Source: JBDRHL01 sp043816955 (GTDB taxonomy: Bacteria > Planctomycetota > Phycisphaerae > Sedimentisphaerales > CAYZTY01). Taken from it: 14,635 nucleotides of DNA. Position 1 is the first letter of the stretch; the number at the start of each line of letters is the position of its first letter. A program made the translations under genes and the position numbers. The notes below the pieces were generated by a model, which worked only from the letters and a program-made list of their open reading frames with translations, searched no databases and was not told where the DNA came from. Below, piece by piece: positions 1 through 6,551 of the stretch. The stretch is taken from positions 1 to 14,635 of the forward strand of contig JBDRHL010000040.1 of the NCBI GenBank assembly GCA_043816955.1. The letters run 5' to 3'.

Positions 1-1
1 C

Positions 2-145
2 TATGAAGAGTACTTGCGTGCAAAGGAACTTGGTATTGAATTGCCGGAAGCTGAGCCTCAGTACAGAGTCGGCCTTATCAGCGGTGAGTATAACGAACCG
101 GTAGAAAGCCGAACGATGTGGACGAAGAGACATTTTGGGAAATGA
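2..145 (+). CDS. 3' end of an unrecognised ORF (partial)
   Basis: An open frame runs in from the left window edge and stops with TGA at 143-145, giving 47 visible residues, from YEEYLRAKELGIELPEAEPQ to a basic tail (TKRHFGK). I do not recognise the family. The frame overlaps the next gene by 28 bp, which suits the tightly packed gene strings of phages and integrative elements. Another reading is that this frame and the next were once one gene, split by a frameshift; the last dozen residues here would then be out-of-frame sequence. Real coding is likely because the frame is open to the edge and its composition is protein-like, but only the tail is visible. Confidence 0.45.
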   Translation, partial: YEEYLRAKELGIELPEAEPQYRVGLISGEYNEPVESRTMWTKRHFGK

Positions 146-627
146 TTGGAATTACTGAATGGCAGGAGAAACTAAGCGATCTGCTGGAAGATTTCGGCAG
201 AAAATATAACTGGCAGTGGCAAGCAGGAATCAACGGCAGAAGCGGCGGATACATCGTGTTGTACCAAGGTGGTATCACGCCCAGCGGCTATAAAAGCTAC
301 TGCACACACTGTGGCCAGAAGAATTATGAGGCTGTGCCGGAAGGCCAGGCTGGTACTTGCGGCAGATGCGAGGCAAAAGCCAGAGTAAACTTCAAGCAGA
401 CGCATATGCAAGTTTTTACCTGGCCTGGCAAAAATGTGGACATGTATGAGAGCTTCGAAAACTGGACTTTGAGCCAGCTTCGCCAGCGTGTTGAATTGGT
501 ACAGGATTTCGACAGGCTATGCGATACCATCGCAGAAGAGTACATTTATCTTTGCAAGAATTATCGCATTGCCGAAGAAGAAATCCTTGTACCCAAAACC
601 ATTAAAGTTTTAGAACCTGTTTGTTGA
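118..627 (+). CDS. Zinc-ribbon hypothetical protein of accessory (phage/ICE-like) type
   Basis: This encodes 169 aa starting at GTG 118. That is the first usable start after the in-frame stop at 91-93; an ATG at 142 is the alternative. No Shine-Dalgarno sequence is evident, so translation may be coupled to the overlapping upstream frame. The N-terminal 60 residues are Trp/Gly-rich (NWQWQAGINGRSGGYIVLYQ). A four-cysteine cluster follows, C62-x2-C65 and C81-x2-C84, the layout of a zinc ribbon. The C-terminal half is predicted helical and acidic. The protein resembles unnamed proteins of mobile elements that combine a ribbon with a helical tail. I cannot assign a function; nucleic-acid or protein binding through the ribbon is inference. 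Confidence 0.7.
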   Translation: MDEETFWEMIGITEWQEKLSDLLEDFGRKYNWQWQAGINGRSGGYIVLYQGGITPSGYKSYCTHCGQKNYEAVPEGQAGTCGRCEAKARVNFKQTHMQVFTWPGKNVDMYESFENWTLSQLRQRVELVQDFDRLCDTIAEEYIYLCKNYRIAEEEILVPKTIKVLEPVC

Positions 628-643
628 TTGGAGGTGATAATAT

Positions 644-847
644 ATGGCTAAACAGAATGTTATGACTATTGCTTCATTAAAGAAGCTTTTGGATGAATTT
701 TCAAGTGAGATTGCCGATGACTTTCAGGTCTGGCTGTCATCAGACGAGGAAGGTAATGAGTACTTGCCAATGTTCGAGAACCCAGAGTTATGTCTGGCTA
801 TCGACAAGGAAGCAAAAAAGATTATTTTTTATCCTTCGCATCGCTGA
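644..847 (+). CDS. Small acidic hypothetical protein (67 aa)
   Basis: A 67-aa protein rich in Asp/Glu. It lies 16 nt after the preceding stop codon and is preceded by the strongest Shine-Dalgarno sequence in the window: GGAGGTGAT at 630-638 matches all nine bases of the canonical anti-SD. The centre (DDFQVWLSSDEEGNEYLPM) and tail (AKKIIFYPSHR) look like the small single-domain proteins of phage and ICE accessory operons. There is no signal peptide, membrane segment or cysteine pair. Its function is unknown. The strong ribosome site and the tandem position after the zinc-ribbon gene support it being real and co-transcribed. Confidence 0.7.
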   Translation: MAKQNVMTIASLKKLLDEFSSEIADDFQVWLSSDEEGNEYLPMFENPELCLAIDKEAKKIIFYPSHR

Positions 848-866
848 TTTCTTTCATTTCTTTTTC

Positions 867-888
867 ACCGCAGTTTTCTAACTGCGGT
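867..888 (+). terminator. Hairpin after the accessory genes, possible terminator
   Basis: A perfect 9-bp stem, ACCGCAGTT / AACTGCGGT, closes a TTCT loop 19 bp after the stop of the 67-aa gene. No T-run follows (TCCCTCC instead), so intrinsic termination is uncertain. It may be a Rho-assisted terminator or an mRNA 3'-end protector. It marks the boundary between the accessory genes and the Pho locus. Confidence 0.4.
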
Positions 889-938
889 TCCCTCCTCAAC
901 GTAGCGATAGCTCTGTTCTGCAGTCAGCTGTCTTATAT

Positions 939-957
939 ATCTGTTGTCAAATTGCGA
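939..957. repeat. 19-nt direct repeat, copy 1
   Basis: ATCTGTTGTCAAATTGCGA occurs here and again, identical, at 13069-13087, also preceded by an AT-rich tract. In this copy the next bases complete a short inverted repeat, TGTC-AAATTGC-GACA. The two copies lie outside the two ends of the Pho locus. Nothing in the sequence identifies it as an IS end; it could be a genome-wide intergenic repeat or a protein-binding site. Confidence 0.6.
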
Positions 958-967
958 CAGTAATGTC

Positions 968-995
968 TTGAAATTGAACTAATTTGTGGTATATT
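968..995 (+). promoter_or_regulatory. Possible sigma70-type promoter upstream of the phoB PHO box
   Basis: TTGAAA (968-973), a 16-bp spacer and TATATT (990-995) give an acceptable housekeeping promoter, with a start predicted near 1002. It would supply basal phoBR transcription from upstream of the PHO-box repeats, which would then lie in the transcribed leader. AT-rich DNA yields such matches by chance, hence the low confidence. Confidence 0.35.
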
Positions 996-1007
996 CAAAT
1001 GATGAAA

Positions 1008-1061
1008 CTAACAAAAAACTAACATTTTGCTAACAATACGCTAACGCAAATAAAGTATAAA
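1008..1061 (+). promoter_or_regulatory. phoB promoter: four-repeat PHO box plus -10
   Basis: CTAAC occurs at 1008, 1019, 1030 and 1041, exactly 11 bp apart, i.e. on one face of the helix. After the last repeat (ends 1045) come exactly 10 bp and then TATAAA at 1056-1061. There is no good -35 hexamer; the repeats occupy that place. This is the arrangement of PHO boxes, where PhoB-family regulators bind head-to-tail to 11-bp direct repeats that replace the -35 element. The same motif, phase and 10-bp gap recur upstream of pstS. Autoregulation of phoBR is the natural inference. The transcription start predicted from the -10 is at about 1068, the A of the phoB ATG. Confidence 0.8.
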
Positions 1062-1067
1062 AAAGCT

Positions 1068-1751
1068 ATGGTAAAAGAAAGTATTCTGATTGTAGATGAC
1101 GAGGAAGATGTGCTTGAACTGGTTCGGTATAACCTCGACAAGAATGGTTACAATACCGAGATAGCCGTCACAGGCGAGGAGGCTTTAGCTAAAGCAAGGG
1201 CCAAACTGCCCGATCTGGTTATACTGGACTTGATGCTTCCTGGTATCGATGGGTTAGGGGTCTGTAAAAAACTGAAAAGCGATGCCAAGACTGAACATAT
1301 CCCAATCATAATGCTGACTGCTAAGGGGGAAGAGGTAGATATTGTCACAGGTCTGGAATTGGGGGCTGATGATTACGTCACAAAACCTTTTAGTCCTAAA
1401 GTTCTGATTGCCAGAGTACGGCGGATTCTACATCGGACGATAGCTCGTGATTTGGAAAAAGCACCGGTGAAAATTCAGGAGTTAACTATAGACCCTTCTC
1501 GCCGTCAGGTGCTAATCAAAAACAAGCCGGTGGATCTCACCTTTACCGAATTCAATATTCTTTACGCATTAGCCAAGAGGCCAGGTTTGGTTTTTACAAG
1601 ATACCAGATTGTCGATGCATTACATGGTGATGATTATCTTGTTACGGATAGAGCTGTAGATGTGCAAATAGTGGGGCTTCGAAAAAAATTGGGGTCTTGC
1701 AGCAAATATATCGAGACTGTCCGCGGCGTCGGATATCGCTTTAAGGATTAA
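1068..1751 (+). CDS. phoB: Phosphate regulon response regulator PhoB
   Basis: This is a 227-aa OmpR/PhoB-family response regulator of usual length. The receiver domain (about residues 4-118) shows the acidic pocket D10-D11, the phosphoacceptor D54 in VILDLMLPG, T84 and K106 in the KPF motif. The C-terminal winged helix (about 137-227) ends in the family signature YIETVRGVGYRF. Phosphorylated by PhoR, it would bind the 11-bp repeats upstream of its own gene and of pstS. The start follows from the family N-terminus (KESILIVDDEED). No Shine-Dalgarno sequence precedes it and the -10 hexamer ends 6 bp upstream, so the mRNA from the Pho promoter looks leaderless. phoR follows after 3 bp. Assignment as PhoB rather than another OmpR-type regulator rests on the PHO boxes, phoR and the nearby pst genes. 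Confidence 0.95.
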   Translation: MVKESILIVDDEEDVLELVRYNLDKNGYNTEIAVTGEEALAKARAKLPDLVILDLMLPGIDGLGVCKKLKSDAKTEHIPIIMLTAKGEEVDIVTGLELGADDYVTKPFSPKVLIARVRRILHRTIARDLEKAPVKIQELTIDPSRRQVLIKNKPVDLTFTEFNILYALAKRPGLVFTRYQIVDALHGDDYLVTDRAVDVQIVGLRKKLGSCSKYIETVRGVGYRFKD

Positions 1752-1754
1752 TTG

Positions 1755-3545
1755 ATGATGAAAAAGCGATTATTATGGCAACTTTATCCATCCTTCCTAC
1801 TGATTATTCTTATTTCAGTAGTTGGTGTAGGCTGGTATGGGTCGCAATCCATACGTAAATTTCATCTTAATCAGGTGGCCGAGGATCTCAAATCCCGAGC
1901 ACATTTAATCAAAAAGCAGATATCGACTAATCTGGCAAATCAAAACTTTGAGGAAATTGACGATTTTTGTAAACAAACAGCAGCCGCCAGTTCCACACGA
2001 ATTACAGTGATTTTGCCAAACGGCGAAGTAATAGCAGATTCCGATGAAATACCCAGCCGTATGAAAAATCATGCCGACAGGCCGGAATTCCAGAATGCTT
2101 TGGAGCGAGGTTCGGGCAACTCACTTCGGTTTAGCGAGACTCTTGGCAAAAGAATGATGTATCTGGCCATTCCGATAAAACAGGACGACAAGGTATTGGC
2201 GGTTGTCAGAACATCAGTACCGGTTACCGCAATTGATGAAGCACTTAAAAATATTTATAAGAAGCTTTTCTTGGCAGGTTTAATTGTTGCAGTTTGTGCG
2301 GCGATGATAAGTTTGGCTATATCCAAGAAAATAAGCCGTCCCGTAGAACAGATGACCGAGGTTGCAAAAAATTTCGCTTCAGGCGAGCTCGATCTGAGGT
2401 TGTCCATACCAAATGCAGCCGAATTGGCTGATCTGGCAAAAGCCTTAAATGAGATGGCTCAGCAGCTTAATACAAGGATTGACACAATCACAGAAGAGCG
2501 AAGCCAGATACAAGCAATTCTTTCAAGTATGATTGAAGGTGTCCTGGCGGTTGATTCTGACGAACATATTGTCAGCTGCAACAAAGCAGCTGCAGAGTTG
2601 CTCGGCATAGATGCAGATAAATCACACGGTTTAAGCGTTGAAGAGGCTATACGCAATCCCCAGCTACAGCAGTATATAAAAAATACTATCGAGAATAAAC
2701 AGGCCGCTGAAACCGAATGTTTTGTATTAAATGACGGCGGTCGTTTTCTTCAATTGTATGGTTCTGCTCTGACTGATAACAAAGGCAACAATAGCGGTGC
2801 TGTGCTGGTGTTACACGATATTACCCGAACCCGCCAGTTAGAAGAAGTAAGACGTGATTTTGTTGCCAACGTCTCTCACGAGCTTAAGACACCTGTAACC
2901 TCTATTAAGGGGTTTGTCGAAACGCTGTTAGACGGGGCAGTAAACGATCCACAAGAAACAAAGAAGTTTTTAAGAATCATCGCTAAACATTCCGACCGGC
3001 TCAATGCTATAATCGAGGACCTTTTGAGTCTCTCACGATTAGAAGAAGACAGCGAGAAAAGAAGGCTTTCCTTTGAGAAAACAAGCTTAAGGCCAGCTCT
3101 TGTTTCAGCTATTGAACTTTCCAAAGTTAAAGCAGACCAAAAGCATATAACGGTCGATCTACTTTGTGACAAAGAGATAACAGGAAAAATAAACGCTGCT
3201 CTTATAGAACAGGCGGTGCTAAATCTTGTTGATAATGCAATTAAATACAGCAGAGAAAACAGTAAGGTACAGGTTAGTGCTGAAAAAAAGGAAAGAGAGA
3301 TTCTTATTAAAGTATCCGACCGTGGCTGCGGAATAGAGAAGGAGCATCTCGAACGCATTTTTGAGCGTTTCTATGTTGTCGATAAAGGCAGAAGTCGCAA
3401 ACTCGGAGGTACCGGTTTAGGCCTTTCGATTGTAAAACACATAGCTGGTGTCCACGGCGGATATGTAAAAGTAGATAGTACCGTCGGTACAGGAAGTACA
3501 TTTGAAATTCATTTGCCCTTAAACCCGACGAATGAAGAAGGATGA
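1755..3545 (+). CDS. phoR: Phosphate sensor histidine kinase PhoR
   Basis: A 596-aa membrane histidine kinase starting at ATG 1755; ATG 1758 is equally possible, and a TTG at 1752 is less likely. Visible domains are TM1 (about 7-28), a periplasmic sensor region of about 140 residues, TM2 (about 172-191), HAMP (about 192-245), PAS (about 249-355), HisKA with the phospho-accepting H375 in NVSHELKTPVTSIKG, and a HATPase domain with the N box (NLVDNAIKYS), G1 (DRGCGI) and G2 (GGTGLGL). All catalytic motifs are intact. The extracellular sensor plus HAMP-PAS is the Gram-positive-style PhoR layout; E. coli PhoR lacks the large periplasmic domain. It would act on PhoB, encoded 3 bp upstream, with PhoU and the Pst transporter as likely status input. 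It overlaps the next gene by 4 bp (ATGA). Confidence 0.94.
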   Translation: MMKKRLLWQLYPSFLLIILISVVGVGWYGSQSIRKFHLNQVAEDLKSRAHLIKKQISTNLANQNFEEIDDFCKQTAAASSTRITVILPNGEVIADSDEIPSRMKNHADRPEFQNALERGSGNSLRFSETLGKRMMYLAIPIKQDDKVLAVVRTSVPVTAIDEALKNIYKKLFLAGLIVAVCAAMISLAISKKISRPVEQMTEVAKNFASGELDLRLSIPNAAELADLAKALNEMAQQLNTRIDTITEERSQIQAILSSMIEGVLAVDSDEHIVSCNKAAAELLGIDADKSHGLSVEEAIRNPQLQQYIKNTIENKQAAETECFVLNDGGRFLQLYGSALTDNKGNNSGAVLVLHDITRTRQLEEVRRDFVANVSHELKTPVTSIKGFVETLLDGAVNDPQETKKFLRIIAKHSDRLNAIIEDLLSLSRLEEDSEKRRLSFEKTSLRPALVSAIELSKVKADQKHITVDLLCDKEITGKINAALIEQAVLNLVDNAIKYSRENSKVQVSAEKKEREILIKVSDRGCGIEKEHLERIFERFYVVDKGRSRKLGGTGLGLSIVKHIAGVHGGYVKVDSTVGTGSTFEIHLPLNPTNEEG

Positions 3546-4048
3546 AGCCTAAAAAAATCACAGTTAATGACCGTATGCAAAAAGACTATAGCTATTTCCT
3601 AACCGAATCGGCGGGTAGAAATTTTCATCCTGAGTTCAAACCTGACCTGACTCCGAAACAGATGCTGGAGCTCGGTGTTTTTGGCGGCAAGTATATGACT
3701 GATTGCCAAAAGGAATTCCCAAAATCGTGGTTTTCCAAAGCCAAGCTCTGTCCTGAAAAACATGACCCCTCACTGAATTGTTTCGGAGTAAATGCATCAA
3801 AGCCTTTGTCTTACTGGAGAGAGAAGGGATGGATATATCATGAAGACCCACGAGGCTGGTTCCAGTGGTACTGCCGGTATTATATGGGCAGGCGTTGTCC
3901 TGACGACCAGCGCCAGATCAAAAGATGGAAAGCAATGCAGAGGCATATAGCTCAGATTCGCAGGAACTGTCGCAAGGCTGATATCAATTGCCGCTCGAGG
4001 CAAAGGCAGGCCCTGCTCCACTGGGCCTATGATAGCAGAAAGATATGA
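3542..4048 (+). CDS. Uncharacterised 168-aa protein translationally coupled to phoR
   Basis: This gene starts at the ATG overlapping the phoR stop (ATGA, 3542-3545), so it is almost certainly co-translated with phoR. It is basic and rich in Trp, Tyr, Arg and Lys. There is no signal peptide or membrane segment. Scattered cysteines lie in the centre and C-terminal third, and a conserved-looking core (DPRGWFQWYCRYYMGRR, then RQIKRWKAMQRHIAQIRRNC) ends in RQRQALLHWAYDSRKI. I have the impression of having seen unnamed proteins with this C-terminal motif in varied genomes, but I can assign no function. The Arg/Lys/aromatic pattern would suit nucleic-acid binding, which is inference only. Coupling to phoBR makes it a candidate member of the Pho response. 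Confidence 0.85.
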   Translation: MKPKKITVNDRMQKDYSYFLTESAGRNFHPEFKPDLTPKQMLELGVFGGKYMTDCQKEFPKSWFSKAKLCPEKHDPSLNCFGVNASKPLSYWREKGWIYHEDPRGWFQWYCRYYMGRRCPDDQRQIKRWKAMQRHIAQIRRNCRKADINCRSRQRQALLHWAYDSRKI

Positions 4049-4098
4049 GCAGCAATTTATTCCGGCACTACTGCCCTGAGTAATACGGTTGCAGTTAT

Positions 4099-4227
4099 TC
4101 TTTGAGCGGGTCTTTGCTCCAATTACTGTGTTACACAGCTTCGCCCAATACTCGACGTACTACAGTACGCCTCCGCTTGAGTCAAAACTGCAAACCTTGT
4201 ACTTGACCCAAATCCCTTGCTCAAAGA
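4099..4227. repeat. Inverted-repeat-bounded intergenic element
   Basis: A perfect 9-bp inverted repeat (TCTTTGAGC at 4099-4107, GCTCAAAGA at 4219-4227) bounds about 129 bp with further symmetry: CTGTG-TTA-CACAG (4126-4138), CGTACT-AC-AGTACG (4156-4169), and the related segments CTTGAGTCAAA and CTTGACCCAAA. No frame in it looks coding. It could be a MITE or REP-like element, or a folded RNA. No target-site duplication is evident at its edges. Confidence 0.4.
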
Positions 4228-4298
4228 TGTATCAAATCAGTCACCGCGAGTAAGACCGAAGACCACAAGCTGGGGGCACGGTCGCCATAAACAATTTA

Positions 4299-4315
4299 CA
4301 ACCCTAAAGGGGTTG
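4299..4315. repeat. Hairpin in the gap between the phoR operon and the TPR gene
   Basis: A 6-bp stem, CAACCC / GGGTTG, closes a TAAAG loop. Neither side has a clean T-run: AATAATAAG follows on the + strand and TAAATTGTTT on the - strand. It lies between converging transcription units, so it may help end either one. The rest of 4228-4298 shows nothing I can identify. Confidence 0.3.
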
Positions 4316-4347
4316 AATAATAAGCTCCTCCCCTACAAAGGAAGAAT

Positions 4348-4360
4348 GTCGCGAAGCGAC
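4348..4360 (-). terminator. Hairpin just after the TPR gene stop, possible terminator
   Basis: GTCGC / GCGAC form a perfect 5-bp GC-rich stem with a 3-nt loop (TTC on the - strand), 8 nt beyond the TPR stop codon. The - strand continues ATTCTTCCTTTG, which is T-rich but not a true T-run. A partly matching CCCC/GGGG pair flanks it (4329-4333 and 4364-4367). This is a weak terminator candidate. Confidence 0.35.
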
Positions 4361-4368
4361 GATGGGGT

Positions 4369-6201
4369 TTATTTGTCAATTCCGTTAATCCATCCCTGCA
4401 CTTCTTCAGTTTTATCAGATATCCCCATTTGCTTATAAAGTATCAGTGACTTTCCCCAATACATTCGTGTCTTGTCCTTTTCCCCTTTCCTATTATATAC
4501 AATCCCAAGATTGTCGTATAGATTTGCTGATAACTGCAACATTCCTTGTTTCTCTGAAATGGCAAGTGATTTCTCATACATATCAACTGCCTTGTCCAAT
4601 TCTCCACGGCTGTAATATACAGATCCAAGATTACCGAATATGGCAGCCATATCTTCCTTATTGCCCATGCATTCAGCAATTTTTAAGCTCTTCTCGTACA
4701 TCGCAATTGTCTTGTCCAACTCCCCACGAGTTTGGCAAATATTCCCTAAGTTGCCATAGCATTTCGCCATGCCCTCTTGATGACCCATCTTCTCATTAAT
4801 CTTAAGTGACTTTTCATACATTTCAACTGCTTTGTCCAACTCTCCGCCAGTCTGATACACAAGTCCAAGATTACCGTATTGATTCGCTGACAACTCCAGC
4901 ATCCCCTGTGCTTCAGAAATAGCCAGCGATTTCTCCCCCATCTCGATTGCCTTGTCCAGTTCTCCGCGGTTGTAATGTACAATCGCCAGACCTCCGTATT
5001 GAGTTGCAATCCCTTTTATTCGATCTAATTGTAGATTAATCTCTAAAGCTTTTTCATAAAATTGAATCGCTTCATCCAACTTGCCGTACTTTCGATATAC
5101 TTCTCCCAGATTGTTATAGTCTGCTGCTATACCTTCTTGGTCGCCCATTGCTTTATGTATTTTAAGAGCTCTATTATACATCTTAATTGCATTGTCTAAT
5201 TCCCCGCGAGTTTTATACACAATTCCCAAGTTGCCATACATGGAAGCTATGCAATCTTTTCTGTCAGCCTCTTTAGCAATTTGTAAAGCTTTTTCATACA
5301 TCTCAGTTGCCGTGTCTAACTCTCCGCGAGTCATATACACTACCCCCATATTACCATATATAGCAACCATGTCTCCTCGACTACCCGTTTCTTCAATAAT
5401 TTGTAAACACTTCTTATACATCTCAATTGCCTTATCCAGTTTTCCACTGGTATAATATACAATGCCCAGATTACCATAGTTTACGGATAATTCTTTCAAT
5501 CGATTTAATCTGATGTTGATTTGAACAGCACCTTCAAGACATTCTCTTGCTTTGTCTAAGTTACCAAGTTTTCTATAAATAACCCCTAACCAATCAGAAT
5601 AATCTGCACGCTTTTCGTTATCTCCCTCCTGTAACAAAACAAGTGCTTTTTCATACCACCTCACGGCTTCTTTAGAATTATATTCATAGTATTCCGTCAT
5701 TCCCATCGCAGCATAAATATCCGTTAACTTTTTTTCTTTTTTCTCTTGGGCTTTTTCAAGATAAGCTCTCGCTTCTTCAAATCGTTCTTCTGCAATTGCT
5801 TTCAATGCTAATGCATAATCACCATCTTCAGATTTAATTTTCTTCGCTAGTTCTTTTGCTTCCTGTGAGGGTTTTATCTTTTGTAACCGTTCGACTTGTC
5901 CTTGTAGAAAAGATATCTGACTATCTTTAGCCACTAATTGCTGGTTTTTAAAAGCTAATTCATCTTCTAATAAATAAATTATTTTGTGCCTATCTTGTTG
6001 TGCTTTGATATCTTTTTCGTCTGGGCCTTTAACGAAGTTATATGTGGTTGTTACTATGAATAGAACTAAAATAAGAAATGCTGTTGAGCATTCGATATAC
6101 TTAACGGTTTTCGATTGTGCTGAAACTGAAATTTTGCAAATAGCAAGAGCATATATAATGACTTGAAGGATTAACAAGATTGCAAATATAATCCATTTCA
6201 T
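4369..6201 (-). CDS. Membrane-anchored TPR-repeat protein
   Basis: A 610-aa protein. Two N-terminal membrane segments (about 3-22 and 39-57) are followed by a charged coiled-coil stretch (about 72-110) and then tetratricopeptide repeats to the C-terminus. From about residue 155 I count eleven repeats, nearly all exactly 40 residues long, of the form NLGxVYxxxGELDKAIEMYEKSLKI. Another degenerate helical pair (about 128-155) may add one. The 40-residue period suggests the kinesin-light-chain/TPR_12 style of longer TPRs. The solenoid would be a protein-binding scaffold held at the inner membrane; its partner is not shown. The ATG at 6201 has only a weak GAAGAGA Shine-Dalgarno-like sequence. It is transcribed against both Pho units and separates them, so a role in phosphate sensing is not implied. 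Confidence 0.92.
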   Translation of the reverse strand: MKWIIFAILLILQVIIYALAICKISVSAQSKTVKYIECSTAFLILVLFIVTTTYNFVKGPDEKDIKAQQDRHKIIYLLEDELAFKNQQLVAKDSQISFLQGQVERLQKIKPSQEAKELAKKIKSEDGDYALALKAIAEERFEEARAYLEKAQEKKEKKLTDIYAAMGMTEYYEYNSKEAVRWYEKALVLLQEGDNEKRADYSDWLGVIYRKLGNLDKARECLEGAVQINIRLNRLKELSVNYGNLGIVYYTSGKLDKAIEMYKKCLQIIEETGSRGDMVAIYGNMGVVYMTRGELDTATEMYEKALQIAKEADRKDCIASMYGNLGIVYKTRGELDNAIKMYNRALKIHKAMGDQEGIAADYNNLGEVYRKYGKLDEAIQFYEKALEINLQLDRIKGIATQYGGLAIVHYNRGELDKAIEMGEKSLAISEAQGMLELSANQYGNLGLVYQTGGELDKAVEMYEKSLKINEKMGHQEGMAKCYGNLGNICQTRGELDKTIAMYEKSLKIAECMGNKEDMAAIFGNLGSVYYSRGELDKAVDMYEKSLAISEKQGMLQLSANLYDNLGIVYNRKGEKDKTRMYWGKSLILYKQMGISDKTEEVQGWINGIDK

Positions 6202-6265
6202 CGTTCTCTTCGTCTAAATAAACGACTCAATCTTCTCTTTGCAGATTCGCTCCGTTAGTTCCTGA

Positions 6266-6279
6266 AGGGTTTTCACCCT
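6266..6279 (-). other. GNRA-loop hairpin in the predicted TPR mRNA leader
   Basis: Read on the - strand this is AGGGT-GAAA-ACCCT, a 5-bp stem with a GAAA (GNRA-class) tetraloop, inside the roughly 97-nt leader predicted from the promoter at 6305-6333. A short stem with a stable loop could affect leader folding, but nothing shows a known riboswitch or attenuator. Confidence 0.3.
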
Positions 6280-6304
6280 CACCGCTAAATATTCCAACTA
6301 TTTT

Positions 6305-6333
6305 TTTATAATCCTGTAATAGGCCTTAATCAA
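6305..6333 (-). promoter_or_regulatory. Predicted sigma70-type promoter of the TPR gene
   Basis: On the - strand, TTGATT (6333-6328), a 17-bp spacer and TATAAA (6310-6305) form a good housekeeping promoter. The start would be near 6298, leaving a leader of about 97 nt before the ATG at 6201. No CTAAC repeats accompany it, so PhoB control is not suggested. Confidence 0.5.
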
Positions 6334-6436
6334 TAATCGTTTCACTATTGGCCGCAGTTACCAGCCTCGAAGGCTACAATATTTTATGCCATAATCCGTC
6401 GAAAACAAGCAATTTTTTTTCACCATAAACATAATT

Positions 6437-6479
6437 CTAATCTTGCCCTCATATCCATCTAACACTTTCGAGATACCTT
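6437..6479 (+). promoter_or_regulatory. Degenerate PHO-box-like promoter of the porin gene
   Basis: CTAAT (6437), CTCAT (6448) and CTAAC (6459) are 11 bp apart. The last is followed by the same 10-bp gap seen at phoB and pstS, then TACCTT (6474-6479) at the -10 position. A fourth weak unit, TAAAC, lies in phase at 6426. The predicted start near 6486 leaves a leader of about 66 nt. One unit is perfect and one has a single mismatch, so this site is much less certain than the other two. The rest of 6202-6551 holds the TPR promoter on the other strand, a small hairpin AGCCT-CGA-AGGCT (6363-6375) and a T-run (6413-6420), and no gene. Confidence 0.45.
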
Positions 6480-6551
6480 TTTAGCAAGGAAGTTTTTCGG
6501 GACCGGTTCGAAAAGCTAAATTGAAGGTATTCTTTTCTATGGAGGTACAAA

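Noticed and set aside
4217..4438. A 73-codon + strand ORF (MLKDVSNQSPR...).
   Set aside because: It runs from the inverted-repeat element through two hairpins into the 3' end of the TPR gene, has no Shine-Dalgarno sequence and looks non-coding.
4446..5455. Open frames on the + strand and shifted - strand frames across the TPR gene.
   Set aside because: They are by-products of the regular 120-bp repeat and have no ribosome sites or recognisable proteins.
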